Origin: Pseudoroseicyclus_A sp041714655
GTDB taxonomy: Bacteria; Pseudomonadota; Alphaproteobacteria; Rhodobacterales; Rhodobacteraceae
Length of the DNA stretch: 64,000 nt
Assembly (NCBI RefSeq): GCF_041714655.1
Contig: NZ_CP168219.1
Coordinates: forward strand, 124,001 to 188,000
Reading direction: 5' to 3'
Shown here: piece after piece, positions 26,547 to 37,862 of the stretch
How the letters are laid out: each line of letters starts with the position of its first letter
How positions within the stretch are numbered: the stretch's first letter is position 1
Program-made: the position numbers and the translations under genes
Notes under the pieces: model-generated
The model's input: only the letters and a program-made list of their open reading frames with translations
Told to the model about the DNA's origin: nothing
Databases searched by the model: none

Positions 26547-26620
26547 CCTTTTGACAAGGCGGCGGGCCGGCTTCCGGGCGGAGGCCGGCCCGGCCCGTTC
26601 CGGAAGGGGACGACACCGAT

Positions 26621-27784
26621 ATGGCAAAACGCGATTTTTATGAGGTGCTTGGCGTCGCGAAGGGCGCCAGCCCGGACGAGATCAAGAAGGCATACCGGGG
26701 CAAGGCGAAGGAGCTGCACCCCGACCGCAATGCCGACAAGCCGGATGCCGAGGCGCAGTTCAAGGAAGTGAACGAGGCCTATGACGTCCTGAAGGATGCC
26801 GAGAAAAAGGCCGCCTACGACCGCTTCGGCCACGCCGCCTTCGACGGCGGCATGGGCCAGCGCCCGGGCGGCAGCTATCGCCCCGGTGCGGGGCAGGGCG
26901 ACTTCGCCTCCTCCTTCTCCGACGTGTTCGACGATCTCTTCGGCGATTTCATGGGCCGCGCCGGTGCCGGCGGGGCCGCGGCCGGCCGCGCCCGCGCGAC
27001 GCGCGGCAACGACCTGCGCTACAACCTGCGCGTGACGCTCGAAGAGGCCTTCGGCGGCATGACGAAGACGCTGAACGTGCCCACCTCCGTCGCCTGCGAC
27101 GTATGTTCGGGCACCGGCGCCGCCGGCGGCAGCGAGCCGCAGACCTGCCCGACCTGTTCGGGCATGGGCAAGGTGCGCGCGCAGCAGGGCTTCTTCACGG
27201 TGGAGCGGACCTGCCCCACCTGCAACGGCCTCGGCCAGACGATCAAGAACCCCTGCCGCAACTGCGGCGGCGCCGGCCGGGTCGAGAAGGAGCGCTCGCT
27301 CTCCGTCAACATCCCCGCGGGGGTGGAGACGGGTACGCGCATCCGGCTCGCCGGCGAAGGCGAGGCGGGGCTGCGCGGCGGCCCGGCGGGCGACCTCTAC
27401 ATCTTCATCGAGGTGAAGGAGCACGCGCTCTTCCAGCGCGACGGCGTGCATCTGCACTGCCGCGTGCCGGTCAGCATGGCGACGGCGGCGCTCGGCGGCG
27501 AGATCGACGTGCCGACGATCGACGGCGGCAAGAGCCGGGTGAAGATCCCCGAGGGCTCGCAGAACGGCCGCCAGATGCGCCTGCGCGCCAAGGGCATGCC
27601 CGCGCTCCGCGGCGGCCCGCCCGGCGACATGTTCATCGAGCTGGCCGTCGAGACGCCGGTCAAACTCTCCTCGCGCCAGAAGGAGCTCCTGCGCGAGTTC
27701 GACAAGCTGAGCGAGGAGAACAACCCCCAGAGCGCCGGCTTCTTCAAGTCGGTCAAGGGGTTCTGGGATTCGATGAAGGGCTGA
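26621..27784 (+). CDS. dnaJ: Chaperone DnaJ (Hsp40)
   Basis: A 387-residue co-chaperone stimulating DnaK ATPase. J domain at 1-70 with HPD at 33-35; Gly/Phe-rich stretch (FDGGMGQRPGGSYRPGAGQG); four CxxCxGxG zinc repeats (CDVCSGTG, CPTCSGMG, CPTCNGLG, CRNCGGAG); C-terminal substrate-binding domains follow. A type I DnaJ of normal length. ATG 26621 is preceded by GGAAGGGGA. Confidence 0.98.
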   Translation: MAKRDFYEVLGVAKGASPDEIKKAYRGKAKELHPDRNADKPDAEAQFKEVNEAYDVLKDAEKKAAYDRFGHAAFDGGMGQRPGGSYRPGAGQGDFASSFSDVFDDLFGDFMGRAGAGGAAAGRARATRGNDLRYNLRVTLEEAFGGMTKTLNVPTSVACDVCSGTGAAGGSEPQTCPTCSGMGKVRAQQGFFTVERTCPTCNGLGQTIKNPCRNCGGAGRVEKERSLSVNIPAGVETGTRIRLAGEGEAGLRGGPAGDLYIFIEVKEHALFQRDGVHLHCRVPVSMATAALGGEIDVPTIDGGKSRVKIPEGSQNGRQMRLRAKGMPALRGGPPGDMFIELAVETPVKLSSRQKELLREFDKLSEENNPQSAGFFKSVKGFWDSMKG

Positions 27785-27800
27785 GGCCCCGGCCTCTCCC

Positions 27801-27920
27801 CGTCTTTGCTCCCGATAAATCCTCGGGGGGAGTCGGCCCCCGGGCCGACGGGGGGCAGACAGCCCCCCGCCCCCCTCTCCGCCCGGAGCTGCCGCGACAA
27901 AATTCTCCTCGAAGAATTTT
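27801..27920. repeat. Dispersed intergenic elements (copy b) between dnaJ and radC
   Basis: GTCTTTGCTCCCGATAAATC then CTCGGGGGGAGTCGGCCCCCGGGCCGAC (27802 onward) resembles copies at 3333, 37811, 50773 and 58446, with self-complementary G/C blocks. It is followed by a palindrome AAAATTCT/AGAATTTT (27899-27906 with 27913-27920) similar to that after tuf. Together these probably end the dnaKJ transcript; nothing else is seen in 27785-27988. Confidence 0.55.
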
Positions 27921-27988
27921 GGGCCCGGCCGCGCCCGGCGTGCGCAGCCTTAACCTCCCCTTCACCATCGCCCCCGCAGGCTCCCCCC

Positions 27989-28756
27989 ATGAGCGCGCGC
28001 GGCTTTTCCGACGGTCAACTCCCGTTCCCCGCCCTTGGGGACGAGGCGGCGCCGGTGGCCGCCCTCGCCCCCGGCGCCCGCGTGCCCTCCTACATGGCCG
28101 ATCATCGCAAGCGGCTGCGGGAGCGCTTCATGGCCGGTGGCGGCGGGCCGATGCCGGACTACGAGCTGCTGGAGCTCCTTCTTTTTCGCGCGATCCCCCG
28201 GCAGGACGTGAAGCCCCTTGCCCGGCGGCTGATCGACACCTTCGGCTCGCTCGGCGGCGTCCTCGCCGCACCGCTGCCCCGCCTTCTGGAGGTGGAAGGC
28301 ATCGGCGAGGCGGTGCTCTGCGAGCTGAAGGTGGTGGAGGCGGCGGCCCACCGGATGGCGCGCGCCAAGGTGCTGCAGCGGCACGTCATCTCGTCCTGGC
28401 AGCAGGTGCTGGATTATTGCCACACGACCATGGCCCACAGGGAGACGGAGCAGTTCCGCATCCTCTTCCTCGACCGCAAGAACGTGCTCATCGCCGACGA
28501 GGAGCAGGCGCGCGGCACGATCGACCATGTGCCGGTCTATCCGCGCGAGGTGGTCAAACGGGCGCTGGAGCTCAACGCCTCCGCCCTCATCCTCGTGCAT
28601 AACCACCCGTCGGGTGATCCGACGCCAAGCGAGACGGATATCCAGATGACCGCCTCCATCGCCCGCGCCGCCGAGGCGCTGGGGCTGACGATCCACGATC
28701 ATCTGGTGATCGGCCGGGAGAAGGAGCTGAGCTTCCGCGCCGAGGGGCTGCTCTAG
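27989..28756 (+). CDS. radC: RadC family (JAB1/MPN+) protein
   Basis: A 255-residue protein: an N-terminal helix-hairpin-helix-like part (MPDYELLELLLFRAIPRQDVKPLARRLIDTFGSLGGVL ... VEGIGEAVLCELK) and a C-terminal MPN+ domain with the JAMM-type metal motif ILVHNHPSGDPTPSETD. Although called a repair protein, its role is uncertain and it is not required for repair in E. coli. ATG 27989 follows the noncoding repeat; the longer frame would translate through it. Confidence 0.93.
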   Translation: MSARGFSDGQLPFPALGDEAAPVAALAPGARVPSYMADHRKRLRERFMAGGGGPMPDYELLELLLFRAIPRQDVKPLARRLIDTFGSLGGVLAAPLPRLLEVEGIGEAVLCELKVVEAAAHRMARAKVLQRHVISSWQQVLDYCHTTMAHRETEQFRILFLDRKNVLIADEEQARGTIDHVPVYPREVVKRALELNASALILVHNHPSGDPTPSETDIQMTASIARAAEALGLTIHDHLVIGREKELSFRAEGLL

Positions 28757-28869
28757 GGCGCGTCTCGGGGCTGCGATTCTCGGAACGATAGTCGCGGGCG
28801 GGAACCGCGCCGTTTGCCGGCACCGCTGCGCCACGCCGCCAGAAGGGCGCCGCATGCCCTATGGAGCTC

Positions 28870-28899
28870 GGGGGCGGAAACCCTACGGCGTCCGCCCCC
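28870..28899. terminator. Hairpin between convergent radC and dsbA-like genes
   Basis: A 9-bp perfect stem GGGGGCGGA/TCCGCCCCC (28870-28878 with 28891-28899), placed just after the dsbA-like stop on the minus strand and 114 bases after radC. No T tract on either side, so its role as bidirectional terminator is tentative. Confidence 0.45.
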
Positions 28900-28906
28900 G
28901 GAAGGC

Positions 28907-29608
28907 TTACTCCGCGCCCGCCTCGGCCAGCGCCTCGTCGAGGATCGCCGAGAGGTCGTCATAGGCCATGTTGGAATATTTCTCGCCCTGCACCATCAGC
29001 GTGGGCGTCGCCTGCACCTCGTCGGCCTCGGCATTCTCCTGGAACCAGGCGACCAGCGTCTCGGCCGTCGTCGCGTCCGACAGGCAGGCATCCACCTGCT
29101 CGCCGTCGAGCCCGGCCTGGATGCCGAGGCGGCGGAGGTTGTCGGCGATGGCCGCCGGGTCGCGGCCGCCGGCGATCCACTCGCTCTGCGTTTCGTAGAT
29201 CAGGTCGTGGATGCCGAAGAACCGCAGCTCGCCGCCGCAGCGGGCGACCATCGAGGCCCAGAGACCGAAGCGGTCGAAATAGACCTCGCGGAAGATGAAC
29301 CGCACCTTGCCGGTGTCGATATAGTCGCGCTTCAGCTCCTGGTACTGCTCGGCATGGAAGGCCGCGCAATGCGGGCAGGTGAAGGAGCCGTATTCGATCA
29401 TCGTCACCGGCGCGTCGGGGTCGCCGAGCACCATGTCCTGGACGGTGGAGGTATCGATCTCCGCCGCCTCGGGGCTCTCGGCATCCTGCGCATTGGCGGC
29501 GCCGGGCAGATCGAAGCTCGTCTGGCCCGGCTGCGGCCGGGTGAAGGCCCAGGTGCCGCCGACGGCAGCGGTGCCGGCGAGAAGGATAAGGGCGGTACGC
29601 CTGTTCAT
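28907..29608 (-). CDS. Periplasmic DsbA-family thiol:disulfide oxidoreductase
   Basis: A 233-residue secreted protein. N-terminal Tat/Sec-like signal (MNRRTALILLAGTAAVGGTWAF), then a thioredoxin-fold domain with active site CPHC (SFTCPHCAAFHAEQY) and the cis-Pro loop ATPTLMVQGEKY. It resembles the BdbD/DsbA branch with a helical insertion (GIHDLIYETQSEWIAGG). It introduces or exchanges disulfides in exported proteins. Its ATG overlaps the dciA stop (ATGA), a conserved arrangement in this family of bacteria. Confidence 0.92.
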   Translation of the reverse strand: MNRRTALILLAGTAAVGGTWAFTRPQPGQTSFDLPGAANAQDAESPEAAEIDTSTVQDMVLGDPDAPVTMIEYGSFTCPHCAAFHAEQYQELKRDYIDTGKVRFIFREVYFDRFGLWASMVARCGGELRFFGIHDLIYETQSEWIAGGRDPAAIADNLRRLGIQAGLDGEQVDACLSDATTAETLVAWFQENAEADEVQATPTLMVQGEKYSNMAYDDLSAILDEALAEAGAE

Positions 29609-30132
29609 TGGGTCTCTCCCGAAACTCGTTTGGCTTTGGTCAACACGTTTGCGCCGAGTTGCGCAAGGGCGGCGCGCAGCGCCTCGTCCCTCACGCCCTC
29701 GGTGAGGGTGGCGGCGCTCTGCGACGCGGCCGGGCTCGGGCCCTTGGGCGCGGCCTTGGCGGTGAAGGGGGTCTGGCCCTCGGCGAAGCCGGAGGGCGCC
29801 GTCTGCGTCAGGCGGATATGGGCGATGGCATTGTAGCCGTAGCAGGCATTCACCCGCTCGCGGAGCCGCTCCTTTTCCATCTCGAGCACCGGCCCGTGGG
29901 CGCCCTGGACGAGCAGGACGAGGCTCGCGCCCATGCCGCCCCGCGCATAGCTCACCTCGACCGGGCGGCAGATGCGGGCCAGCGCCTCGCCCGCCACCTC
30001 CTCCCAATGCGTCACCAGCCGCGCGACCGAGAAGCCGCGCGCCTCCGCGCCCCGGCGGATGTCGGGGGCGAGGATGGAATCGACCTTCTTCAGGCCGTAG
30101 GTGGAGCTGTCTCGTCTGGGCTTCTGGCTCAT
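29605..30132 (-). CDS. dciA: DciA family (DUF721) protein
   Basis: A 175-residue protein. The DUF721 core includes the N-terminal VDSILAPDIRRGAEARGFSVARLVTHWEEVAGEALARICRPVEVSY and the hydrophobic KERLRERVNACYGYNAIAHIRL. DciA is the ancestral helicase-loader-type partner of DnaB in bacteria lacking DnaC. ATG 30132 is used because upstream frame extension overlaps the divergent mutY promoter. Translationally coupled to the dsbA-like gene. Confidence 0.9.
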   Translation of the reverse strand: MSQKPRRDSSTYGLKKVDSILAPDIRRGAEARGFSVARLVTHWEEVAGEALARICRPVEVSYARGGMGASLVLLVQGAHGPVLEMEKERLRERVNACYGYNAIAHIRLTQTAPSGFAEGQTPFTAKAAPKGPSPAASQSAATLTEGVRDEALRAALAQLGANVLTKAKRVSGETQ

Positions 30133-30216
30133 CACGGGGCATCTTAACGGGCGGCGAAGACGAGGCCACGGAAACCTTTGCAACGGTCCATAAAAGATGC
30201 GTGACGGCTTTGTGTG

Positions 30217-31275
30217 ATGGGCATGTCTGACGGGGCCACGAGCCCCGATCCCGGCGAGCTCCTCGCCTGGTACGACCGCCATGCGCGGGCGTTGCCCTGG
30301 CGGGTGCCGCCGGGGGCGGCGCATCGGGCCGATCCCTATCGGGTGTGGCTGTCCGAAATCATGCTCCAGCAGACGACCGTCCCGGCGGTGAAGCCCTATT
30401 TCGAGCGGTTCCTGACGCGCTGGCCGGATGTGGCCGCCCTCGCGGCCGCCGAGGATGCCGAGGTCATGGCCGCCTGGGCGGGTCTCGGCTACTACGCCCG
30501 CGCGAGGAACCTCCTCAAATGCGCGCGGGTCGTGGCGGGGGAGCTGGGCGGGGTCTTTCCTGACACCGCCGAGGGCCTGCGGGCCCTGCCCGGCATCGGC
30601 CCCTATACTGCCGGCGCCATTGCCGCCATCGCCTTCGGCCGGCCCGAGCCGGTGGTCGACGGCAATGTCGAGCGGGTCATGGCGCGGCTCTACGACATCG
30701 CCGAGCCGCTCCCCGGCGCCAAGGCTTCGATGCGGGCGCGGGCCGCGGCACTGACGCCGGAGGCCCGCCCCGGCGACTATGCGCAGGCGGTGATGGATCT
30801 CGGGGCGACGATCTGCACGCCGCGCTCCCCGGCCTGCGGGATCTGCCCCTGGCGGGAGCCCTGCCTCGCCCGGGCGCGGGGCACCCAAGGGGAGCGGCCG
30901 GTGCCGGCGCCGAAGAAGGGCAAGCCGACCCGCTTCGGCATCGCCTATGCGGGCCTGCGGGAGGACGGGCTCTGGCTCCTCGAGACGCGCCCCGCCAAGG
31001 GCCTCCTCGGCGGGATGCTCGGCTGGCCGGGGTCGGACTGGGCCGAGGGCACGCCGGAGGAGGCGCCGCCGGCAAAGGCCGGCTGGCAGGATGCCGGCGC
31101 CGAGGCCCGCCACACCTTCACGCATTTCCACCTGCGGCTGCAGGTGCGCGTCGCGCATCTGCCCCTCTCGGCGAAGCCCGCGCGCGGCAGCTTCCAGCCG
31201 CTCGATCCGGCGAGCCTGCCCACGGTGATGCGCAAGGTCCATGCCATCGCCGCGCCGGCGCTCCGCCATGATTGA
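30217..31275 (+). CDS. mutY: A/G-specific adenine glycosylase MutY
   Basis: A glycosylase of about 352 residues removing adenine mispaired with 8-oxoguanine. The HhH-GPD fold is complete (SEIMLQQTTVPAVKPYFERF, LPGIGPYTAGAIAAIAFG with catalytic Asp in VVDGNVERVMARL), the [4Fe-4S] cysteines are present (CTPRSPACGICPWREPC), and a C-terminal Nudix-like domain recognises 8-oxoG. Start could be GTG 30214, ATG 30217 or ATG 30223. Divergent from dciA-dsbA; DsbA-mutY-dciA linkage is common in Rhodobacteraceae. Confidence 0.96.
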   Translation: MGMSDGATSPDPGELLAWYDRHARALPWRVPPGAAHRADPYRVWLSEIMLQQTTVPAVKPYFERFLTRWPDVAALAAAEDAEVMAAWAGLGYYARARNLLKCARVVAGELGGVFPDTAEGLRALPGIGPYTAGAIAAIAFGRPEPVVDGNVERVMARLYDIAEPLPGAKASMRARAAALTPEARPGDYAQAVMDLGATICTPRSPACGICPWREPCLARARGTQGERPVPAPKKGKPTRFGIAYAGLREDGLWLLETRPAKGLLGGMLGWPGSDWAEGTPEEAPPAKAGWQDAGAEARHTFTHFHLRLQVRVAHLPLSAKPARGSFQPLDPASLPTVMRKVHAIAAPALRHD

Positions 31276-31320
31276 GCCCGCCTGCCCTGTCACCTAGAGT
31301 GGCCTTGAGGGAGCCCGCCC

Positions 31321-32478
31321 ATGAGTGACACCAGCCGCAGCCCTGACCGCCCCGCCGTCTCGCGCTTTACCCGGGCGCTGCCCTTCGGCCTGTCGCTGCT
31401 GCTCGTGCCGCTGGCGGCCTGGGCCGCCATCATGGGCGGCTGGTGGGTGCTGACGCTGCCGGCGGCGACGCTCTGGATCTTCTCGCTCATCGACTGGGCC
31501 GGGGGGCTCAACCTGTCGAACGAAGACCCGGAGACGGCGGACGAGGACCTTTTCTGGTACCGCGCCCTGACGGCCGCCTGGGTGCCGATCCAGGCCGTCA
31601 TCATCTTCGGCACGCTCGCCTATGTGCATCAGACGGAGCATCTGTCTCTCCTCGAGAAATGGGCGCTCTTCGCCGGGATCGGCGTGCCCTCGGGCACGAT
31701 CGGCATCGTCTATGCCCATGAGCTGATGCATCAGAAGCCGGCCTGGGAGCGCTGGCTGGCCGACCTCTTGCTCGGCATGGTGCTCTACAGCCATTTCCGC
31801 TCGGAGCATCTGCGCGTCCACCACCCCTGGGTCGGCACGCCGCGCGATGCGGTGACGGCGCGCTATGGCGAGGGGTTCCACCGCTTCTTCCCGCGTGTGC
31901 TCAGCGAGGCGCCCGTCTCGGCCTTCCGGGCAGAGACGGCGATGCTGGCGCGGCGCGGCCTGCCCTGGTGGCACCGGCGCAACCCCTTCTGGCGTTATCT
32001 GGTGCTGCAGGTTGGCTTCATCGCCCTCGCGATGCTGATCGCGGGCTGGGAGGGGCTCTTCCTCTTCTGCACCCAGGCCTTCTTCGCGGTCTGGCAGCTC
32101 GAGCTGACGAATTACGTCGAGCATTACGGGCTGACGCGGCGCCATCTGGGGGAGGGCCGCTACGAGCACCAGATGCCGCATCATTCCTGGAACGCCGCGC
32201 ACCGCATGTCGAACTGGCTGCTCATCAACCTGCAGCGCCACTCCGACCATCATGTGAAACCCGACCGGCGGTTCCCCCTGCTCCAGACCTATGGGGAATC
32301 GGAGGCGCCGCAGCTGCCCTATGGCTATACGATCATGGGGGCGCTCGCGATGTATCCGCGGGGGTGGAAGCGGGTGATGAACCCGAAGGTCCGCGCCTGG
32401 CGCCAGCGCTTCTATCCCGACATCGAGGATTGGCGGCCCTACAACAAGGGAACGAACCCTCTGCCCGCGCGGGCGTGA
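31321..32478 (+). CDS. Integral-membrane alkane 1-monooxygenase-like protein
   Basis: A 385-residue membrane di-iron hydroxylase. Six or so hydrophobic helices carry the histidine boxes HELMHQ (about 137-142), SEHLRVHH (about 161-168), NYVEHYG (about 262-268) and LQRHSDHH (about 302-309). This pattern is that of AlkB-type medium-chain alkane hydroxylases. No rubredoxin or rubredoxin reductase gene is nearby, so electron donors must be encoded elsewhere. Start ATG 31321 with GAGGGAGCC upstream; it follows mutY after 45 bases. Substrate inferred only from family. Confidence 0.9.
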   Translation: MSDTSRSPDRPAVSRFTRALPFGLSLLLVPLAAWAAIMGGWWVLTLPAATLWIFSLIDWAGGLNLSNEDPETADEDLFWYRALTAAWVPIQAVIIFGTLAYVHQTEHLSLLEKWALFAGIGVPSGTIGIVYAHELMHQKPAWERWLADLLLGMVLYSHFRSEHLRVHHPWVGTPRDAVTARYGEGFHRFFPRVLSEAPVSAFRAETAMLARRGLPWWHRRNPFWRYLVLQVGFIALAMLIAGWEGLFLFCTQAFFAVWQLELTNYVEHYGLTRRHLGEGRYEHQMPHHSWNAAHRMSNWLLINLQRHSDHHVKPDRRFPLLQTYGESEAPQLPYGYTIMGALAMYPRGWKRVMNPKVRAWRQRFYPDIEDWRPYNKGTNPLPARA

Positions 32479-32519
32479 GGGGCGGCGCGCGGGTGCCTGC
32501 CGCTCAGGACAAGCTTTCA

Positions 32520-32862
32520 ACCTACCCATTGCGAAACGCTTGTGCGGTACCCCCGCCCGATACGCGCCGCAGGCGCAGGGCAAGCGCCGGGTCGTCCCGC
32601 GGGTCGGCGCTCCGGTGGGGCTGGGCATGAGCTCCGGGCGGGGAGGTTGGTTGCCGCATAAAGTGCGCCGCGCCACCGTCGGGAGCGCCAACCCACGGGC
32701 CGGCGCTCGCCCCGCGCGGCGAGGTTGAGGGGGGTGGTGGGTTGGAAACCCACCCTACGGATCGCCCCGACGGTCGCGCAGTGCAGCTGGGTGCGGGCCG
32801 TTGGCGCTCGGGCGGGCCGGTCGCCGCATCCGCACGGTGGGTTTGTAACCCACCATTCCCCG
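32520..32862 (-). repeat. Composite dispersed repeat, copy B (inverted relative to copy A)
   Basis: This fills most of the 450-base gap 32479-32928. Module 2 is inverted at about 32520-32726 and module 1 palindromes (GGTGGGTTGGAAACCCACCC; GGTGGGTTTGTAACCCACC) at about 32738-32862. Shared blocks with copy A (6975-7290) include GGCGCAGGGCAAGCGCC/GGCGCTCGCCCTGCGCC and the frame-conserved RAGVPHKR. The 25-kb separation in opposite orientation marks a mobile-like repeat and a potential inversion substrate. Confidence 0.65.
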
Positions 32863-32870
32863 CCCCCCGG

Positions 32871-32904
32871 AACGACAAAGGGCGAGGCCAATGGCCCCGC
32901 CCTT
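32871..32904 (-). terminator. Terminator of the FKBP gene
   Basis: A 12-bp stem (32878-32889 with 32893-32904, one G-U pair) with a 3-base loop; on the minus strand it is followed by TTTGTCGTT. Lies 24 bases after the FKBP stop. Confidence 0.75.
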
Positions 32905-32928
32905 CGCACGTCTCGATATGTCCGGCGA

Positions 32929-33360
32929 TCAGGCCGGCTGCACGTCGACGAGCTCGACCTCGAAGGTCAGCTCCTTGCCGGCGAGCGGGTGGTTGGCGTC
33001 GAGAACGACTTCGCTCTCGGTCACTTTCTCCACCGTCACGGGCACGGCCTGGCCCTGCGGCGTCTGCATCTGCAGGCGGGTGCCGGGGTCGAGCGGGATG
33101 TTGTCGGGGATCTGCGTCCGGGCGACCGTCTGCTTGGCATTGGGGTCGCGCTCGCCATAGGCAGCGGCGGCGGGGACGGTGACCGTCTTGCTCTCGCCGA
33201 CCGTCATGCCCGGCATGGCGGCGTCGAGGCCCGGAATGATCTGGCCGGCGCCGACCTGAAAGCTCAGCGGGTCGCGGCCCTGGCTGGAATCGAAGGTCTC
33301 GCCGTCGGTGGTGCCGGTGTAATGAATGCGCACAGTGTCGCCTTGCTTGACCTGGGTCAT
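32929..33360 (-). CDS. FKBP-type peptidyl-prolyl cis-trans isomerase (SlyD-like)
   Basis: A 143-residue isomerase/chaperone. FKBP core split around an insert-in-flap domain, as in SlyD: VRIHYTGTTDGETFDSSQGRDPLSFQVGAGQIIPGLDAAMPGM, then the insert (PAAAAYGERDPNAKQ), then HPLAGKELTFEVELVDV. The His-rich C-terminal tail of E. coli SlyD is absent. ATG 33360 is preceded on the minus strand by GGAGACGCTC. Cytoplasmic, probably assisting folding. Confidence 0.92.
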   Translation of the reverse strand: MTQVKQGDTVRIHYTGTTDGETFDSSQGRDPLSFQVGAGQIIPGLDAAMPGMTVGESKTVTVPAAAAYGERDPNAKQTVARTQIPDNIPLDPGTRLQMQTPQGQAVPVTVEKVTESEVVLDANHPLAGKELTFEVELVDVQPA

Positions 33361-33495
33361 GAGCGTCTCCTGTTCTGATTTTGGGTGAATTGGCGGAGGC
33401 CGCGCCAAGCGGGTGCTCCGTAAGTCTCCCCCTAAAGACTAGGGGGTCTGCCCCGGGTTTCAACCGCTCGGGGCCGAAAAACTCGGGATTTCCTG

Positions 33496-33521
33496 AGGAA
33501 AGGGCGGGATTTCTCCCGCCC
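33496..33521 (-). terminator. Terminator of clpB
   Basis: Minus-strand stem GGGCGGGA/TCCCGCCC (33521-33514 with 33509-33502) capped by GAAA and followed by TTTCCTC. Lies 8 bases after the clpB stop. Confidence 0.8.
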
Positions 33522-33529
33522 CTCACCCC

Positions 33530-36142
<2,613 letters not shown>

Positions 36143-36220
36143 GTCGTCTCTCCTCTTCAAGCACCCCGGGGTTTGGCGATGCCCGCCAGGCGGCACATCG
36201 GCCTCTTGGGGCCTCGGGGC

Positions 36221-36964
36221 TTATCTGGTGTCGGGGGAGACCTGTTGCAAGTCTGCCATAGCGGTTTTCAGCCGCCGGATCTCCTCTGCCGAGGTGACGC
36301 GGAGCCCGGGGGTGGCGAAGCCGAGCTCGCGCAGCCGGGGGGCCGGATCGGCGGGCAGCGCGCAGGAGGCATGGAGGTCGCAGCCGGGCATTGCGGTGAG
36401 GAGCTGGGCGGCAGTCTCCGCCCGCACGCCACCGCCCGGCATGATCGCCGGGGTGCCGGCGGCGAGGCGCAGCGCCTCGCGGAGGCGGGGCAGGCCATCG
36501 ACGGCGCGGGGGGCGCCGCCGGAGGTGAGAATGCGGGCGATGCCGAGCCGGCGGCAGAGCGCGATGGCCGCCGCCTGGTCGGGCACGAGGTCGAAAGCGC
36601 GGTGGAGCGCGATCTCCATCCCCTCCGCCGCCTCGGCAAGGCGGGAGAGGACCTCGGCATCAAGACTGCCGTCGGGGAGCGAGGCGCCGATGACGACGCC
36701 GGCGAGCCCAGCCTCGCGGGCGGAGGCGATGTCGGCCAGCGCCGCGCCCTCCTCGTCGAGCCCCATCTCGAAGCCGCCGGGCGCGGGGCGGATCAGCGCC
36801 ATGACCGGCAGGCCGCATTCGGCGGCCAGCACCATCATGCCGGCGGAGGCGGTGAGCCCGCCGATTTCCAGTGCCGCGCAGAGCTCGATCCTGTCCGCCC
36901 CACCGTCGACGGCGGCGGCGAGGCCGGCGGGAGAATCGACGGCGATTTCAAGGGCGCTGGTCAT
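36221..36964 (-). CDS. cutC: CutC family protein
   Basis: A 247-residue TIM-barrel protein of the CutC family: LEIAVDSPAGLAAAVDGGADRIELCAAL at the N-terminus, MALIRPAPGGFEMG, and LHRAFDLVPDQAAAIALCRRLGIARILTSGG. The family was named for copper handling, but that role is doubtful and the biochemical function is not settled. Located upstream of clpB on the same strand and divergent from pyrF. Confidence 0.9.
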   Translation of the reverse strand: MTSALEIAVDSPAGLAAAVDGGADRIELCAALEIGGLTASAGMMVLAAECGLPVMALIRPAPGGFEMGLDEEGAALADIASAREAGLAGVVIGASLPDGSLDAEVLSRLAEAAEGMEIALHRAFDLVPDQAAAIALCRRLGIARILTSGGAPRAVDGLPRLREALRLAAGTPAIMPGGGVRAETAAQLLTAMPGCDLHASCALPADPAPRLRELGFATPGLRVTSAEEIRRLKTAMADLQQVSPDTR

Positions 36965-37051
36965 GAGCGGCAGCTAGCGCCCGGGCGGCGGCCGAGGCAA
37001 GGGGAGGCTTGACCCCGGGGGCCTCAGGGGCGATGACGGCGAAAATCCGGG

Positions 37052-37774
37052 ATGACAGCCATGGACGACCGTCTGATCGTGGCCCTCGACGTGCCGCATG
37101 CGCTCGCGGGGATCGAGCTTGCCGACCGGCTCGGCGATACCGTCAGTTTCTACAAGATCGGGCTCGGGATGCTCTCCGGCGGCGGCCTCGCGCTGGCGCG
37201 GGAGCTGAAGGACGAGCGCGGCAAGCGCATCTTCCTCGACATGAAGCTCTTCGACATCGGCGCGACGGTGGAGGCGGCGGTGCGGGGGCTCTGCCAGTTT
37301 GACCTCAATTTCCTGACCGTCCACGGCGACCCCCATGTGGTGCGCGCCGCCAAGGAGGGCGCCGGGGGGTCTGGGCTGAAGATCCTTGCCGTCACGGTGC
37401 TGACCTCGCTGGAGCGGGCCGACCTCGACGAGGGGATGATGGCGCCGGGCGATGTGCCGGAGGTGGTGACCGAGCGGGCCGCAAGGGCGCTCGCCGCCGG
37501 GGCCGACGGCGTGATCTGCTCGCCGCAGGAGGCGCATCTGGTGCGCGCCCTCGGCGAGGCGGACGGCAAGCTGATCGTGACGCCGGGGGTGCGGCCGGTG
37601 GGCAGCGATCTCGGCGACCAGAAGCGGGTGATGACACCGGCCGAAGCCGTGGCCGCCGGCGCCGACCATGTGGTGGTCGGCCGGCCGGTCTGGCGCGCAG
37701 CGGACCCGAGGGCGGCGGCCGAGGCGATCGTCGCCGAGCTGAACTCGGCACGGGCGCTCATGGCGAACCACTAG
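37052..37774 (+). CDS. pyrF: Orotidine 5'-phosphate decarboxylase
   Basis: A 240-residue enzyme forming UMP from OMP, the last step of pyrimidine synthesis. Catalytic block FLDMKLFDIGATV (Asp-Lys-Asp array with the preceding Lys in FYKIGLGM) and the phosphate-binding VTPGVRPVGSDLGDQKR and VVGRPVWRA segments are intact. Start may be ATG 37052 or 37061 (MDDRLIVALDVP). Divergent from cutC; 87-base gap without a clear promoter. Confidence 0.96.
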   Translation: MTAMDDRLIVALDVPHALAGIELADRLGDTVSFYKIGLGMLSGGGLALARELKDERGKRIFLDMKLFDIGATVEAAVRGLCQFDLNFLTVHGDPHVVRAAKEGAGGSGLKILAVTVLTSLERADLDEGMMAPGDVPEVVTERAARALAAGADGVICSPQEAHLVRALGEADGKLIVTPGVRPVGSDLGDQKRVMTPAEAVAAGADHVVVGRPVWRAADPRAAAEAIVAELNSARALMANH

Positions 37775-37810
37775 GGCTGTTCAGCGGAGCGCCTGCGGCG
37801 CGTTCCTTTG

Positions 37811-37862
37811 AGTGCGGCGGGGGCCTTGCCCCCACACCCCCAGGATTTTTTGGAGCAAAGAC
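37811..37862 (-). repeat. Dispersed intergenic element (copy c)
   Basis: On the minus strand: GTCTTTGCTCCAAAAAATCC then TGGGGGTGTGGGGGCAAGGCCCCC, matching copies b and d. The GGGGGCAAGGCCCCC block can form a hairpin. It sits between pyrF and pncA and ends right at the pncA start, so it also supplies that gene's GGAGC ribosome-binding sequence. Confidence 0.6.
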
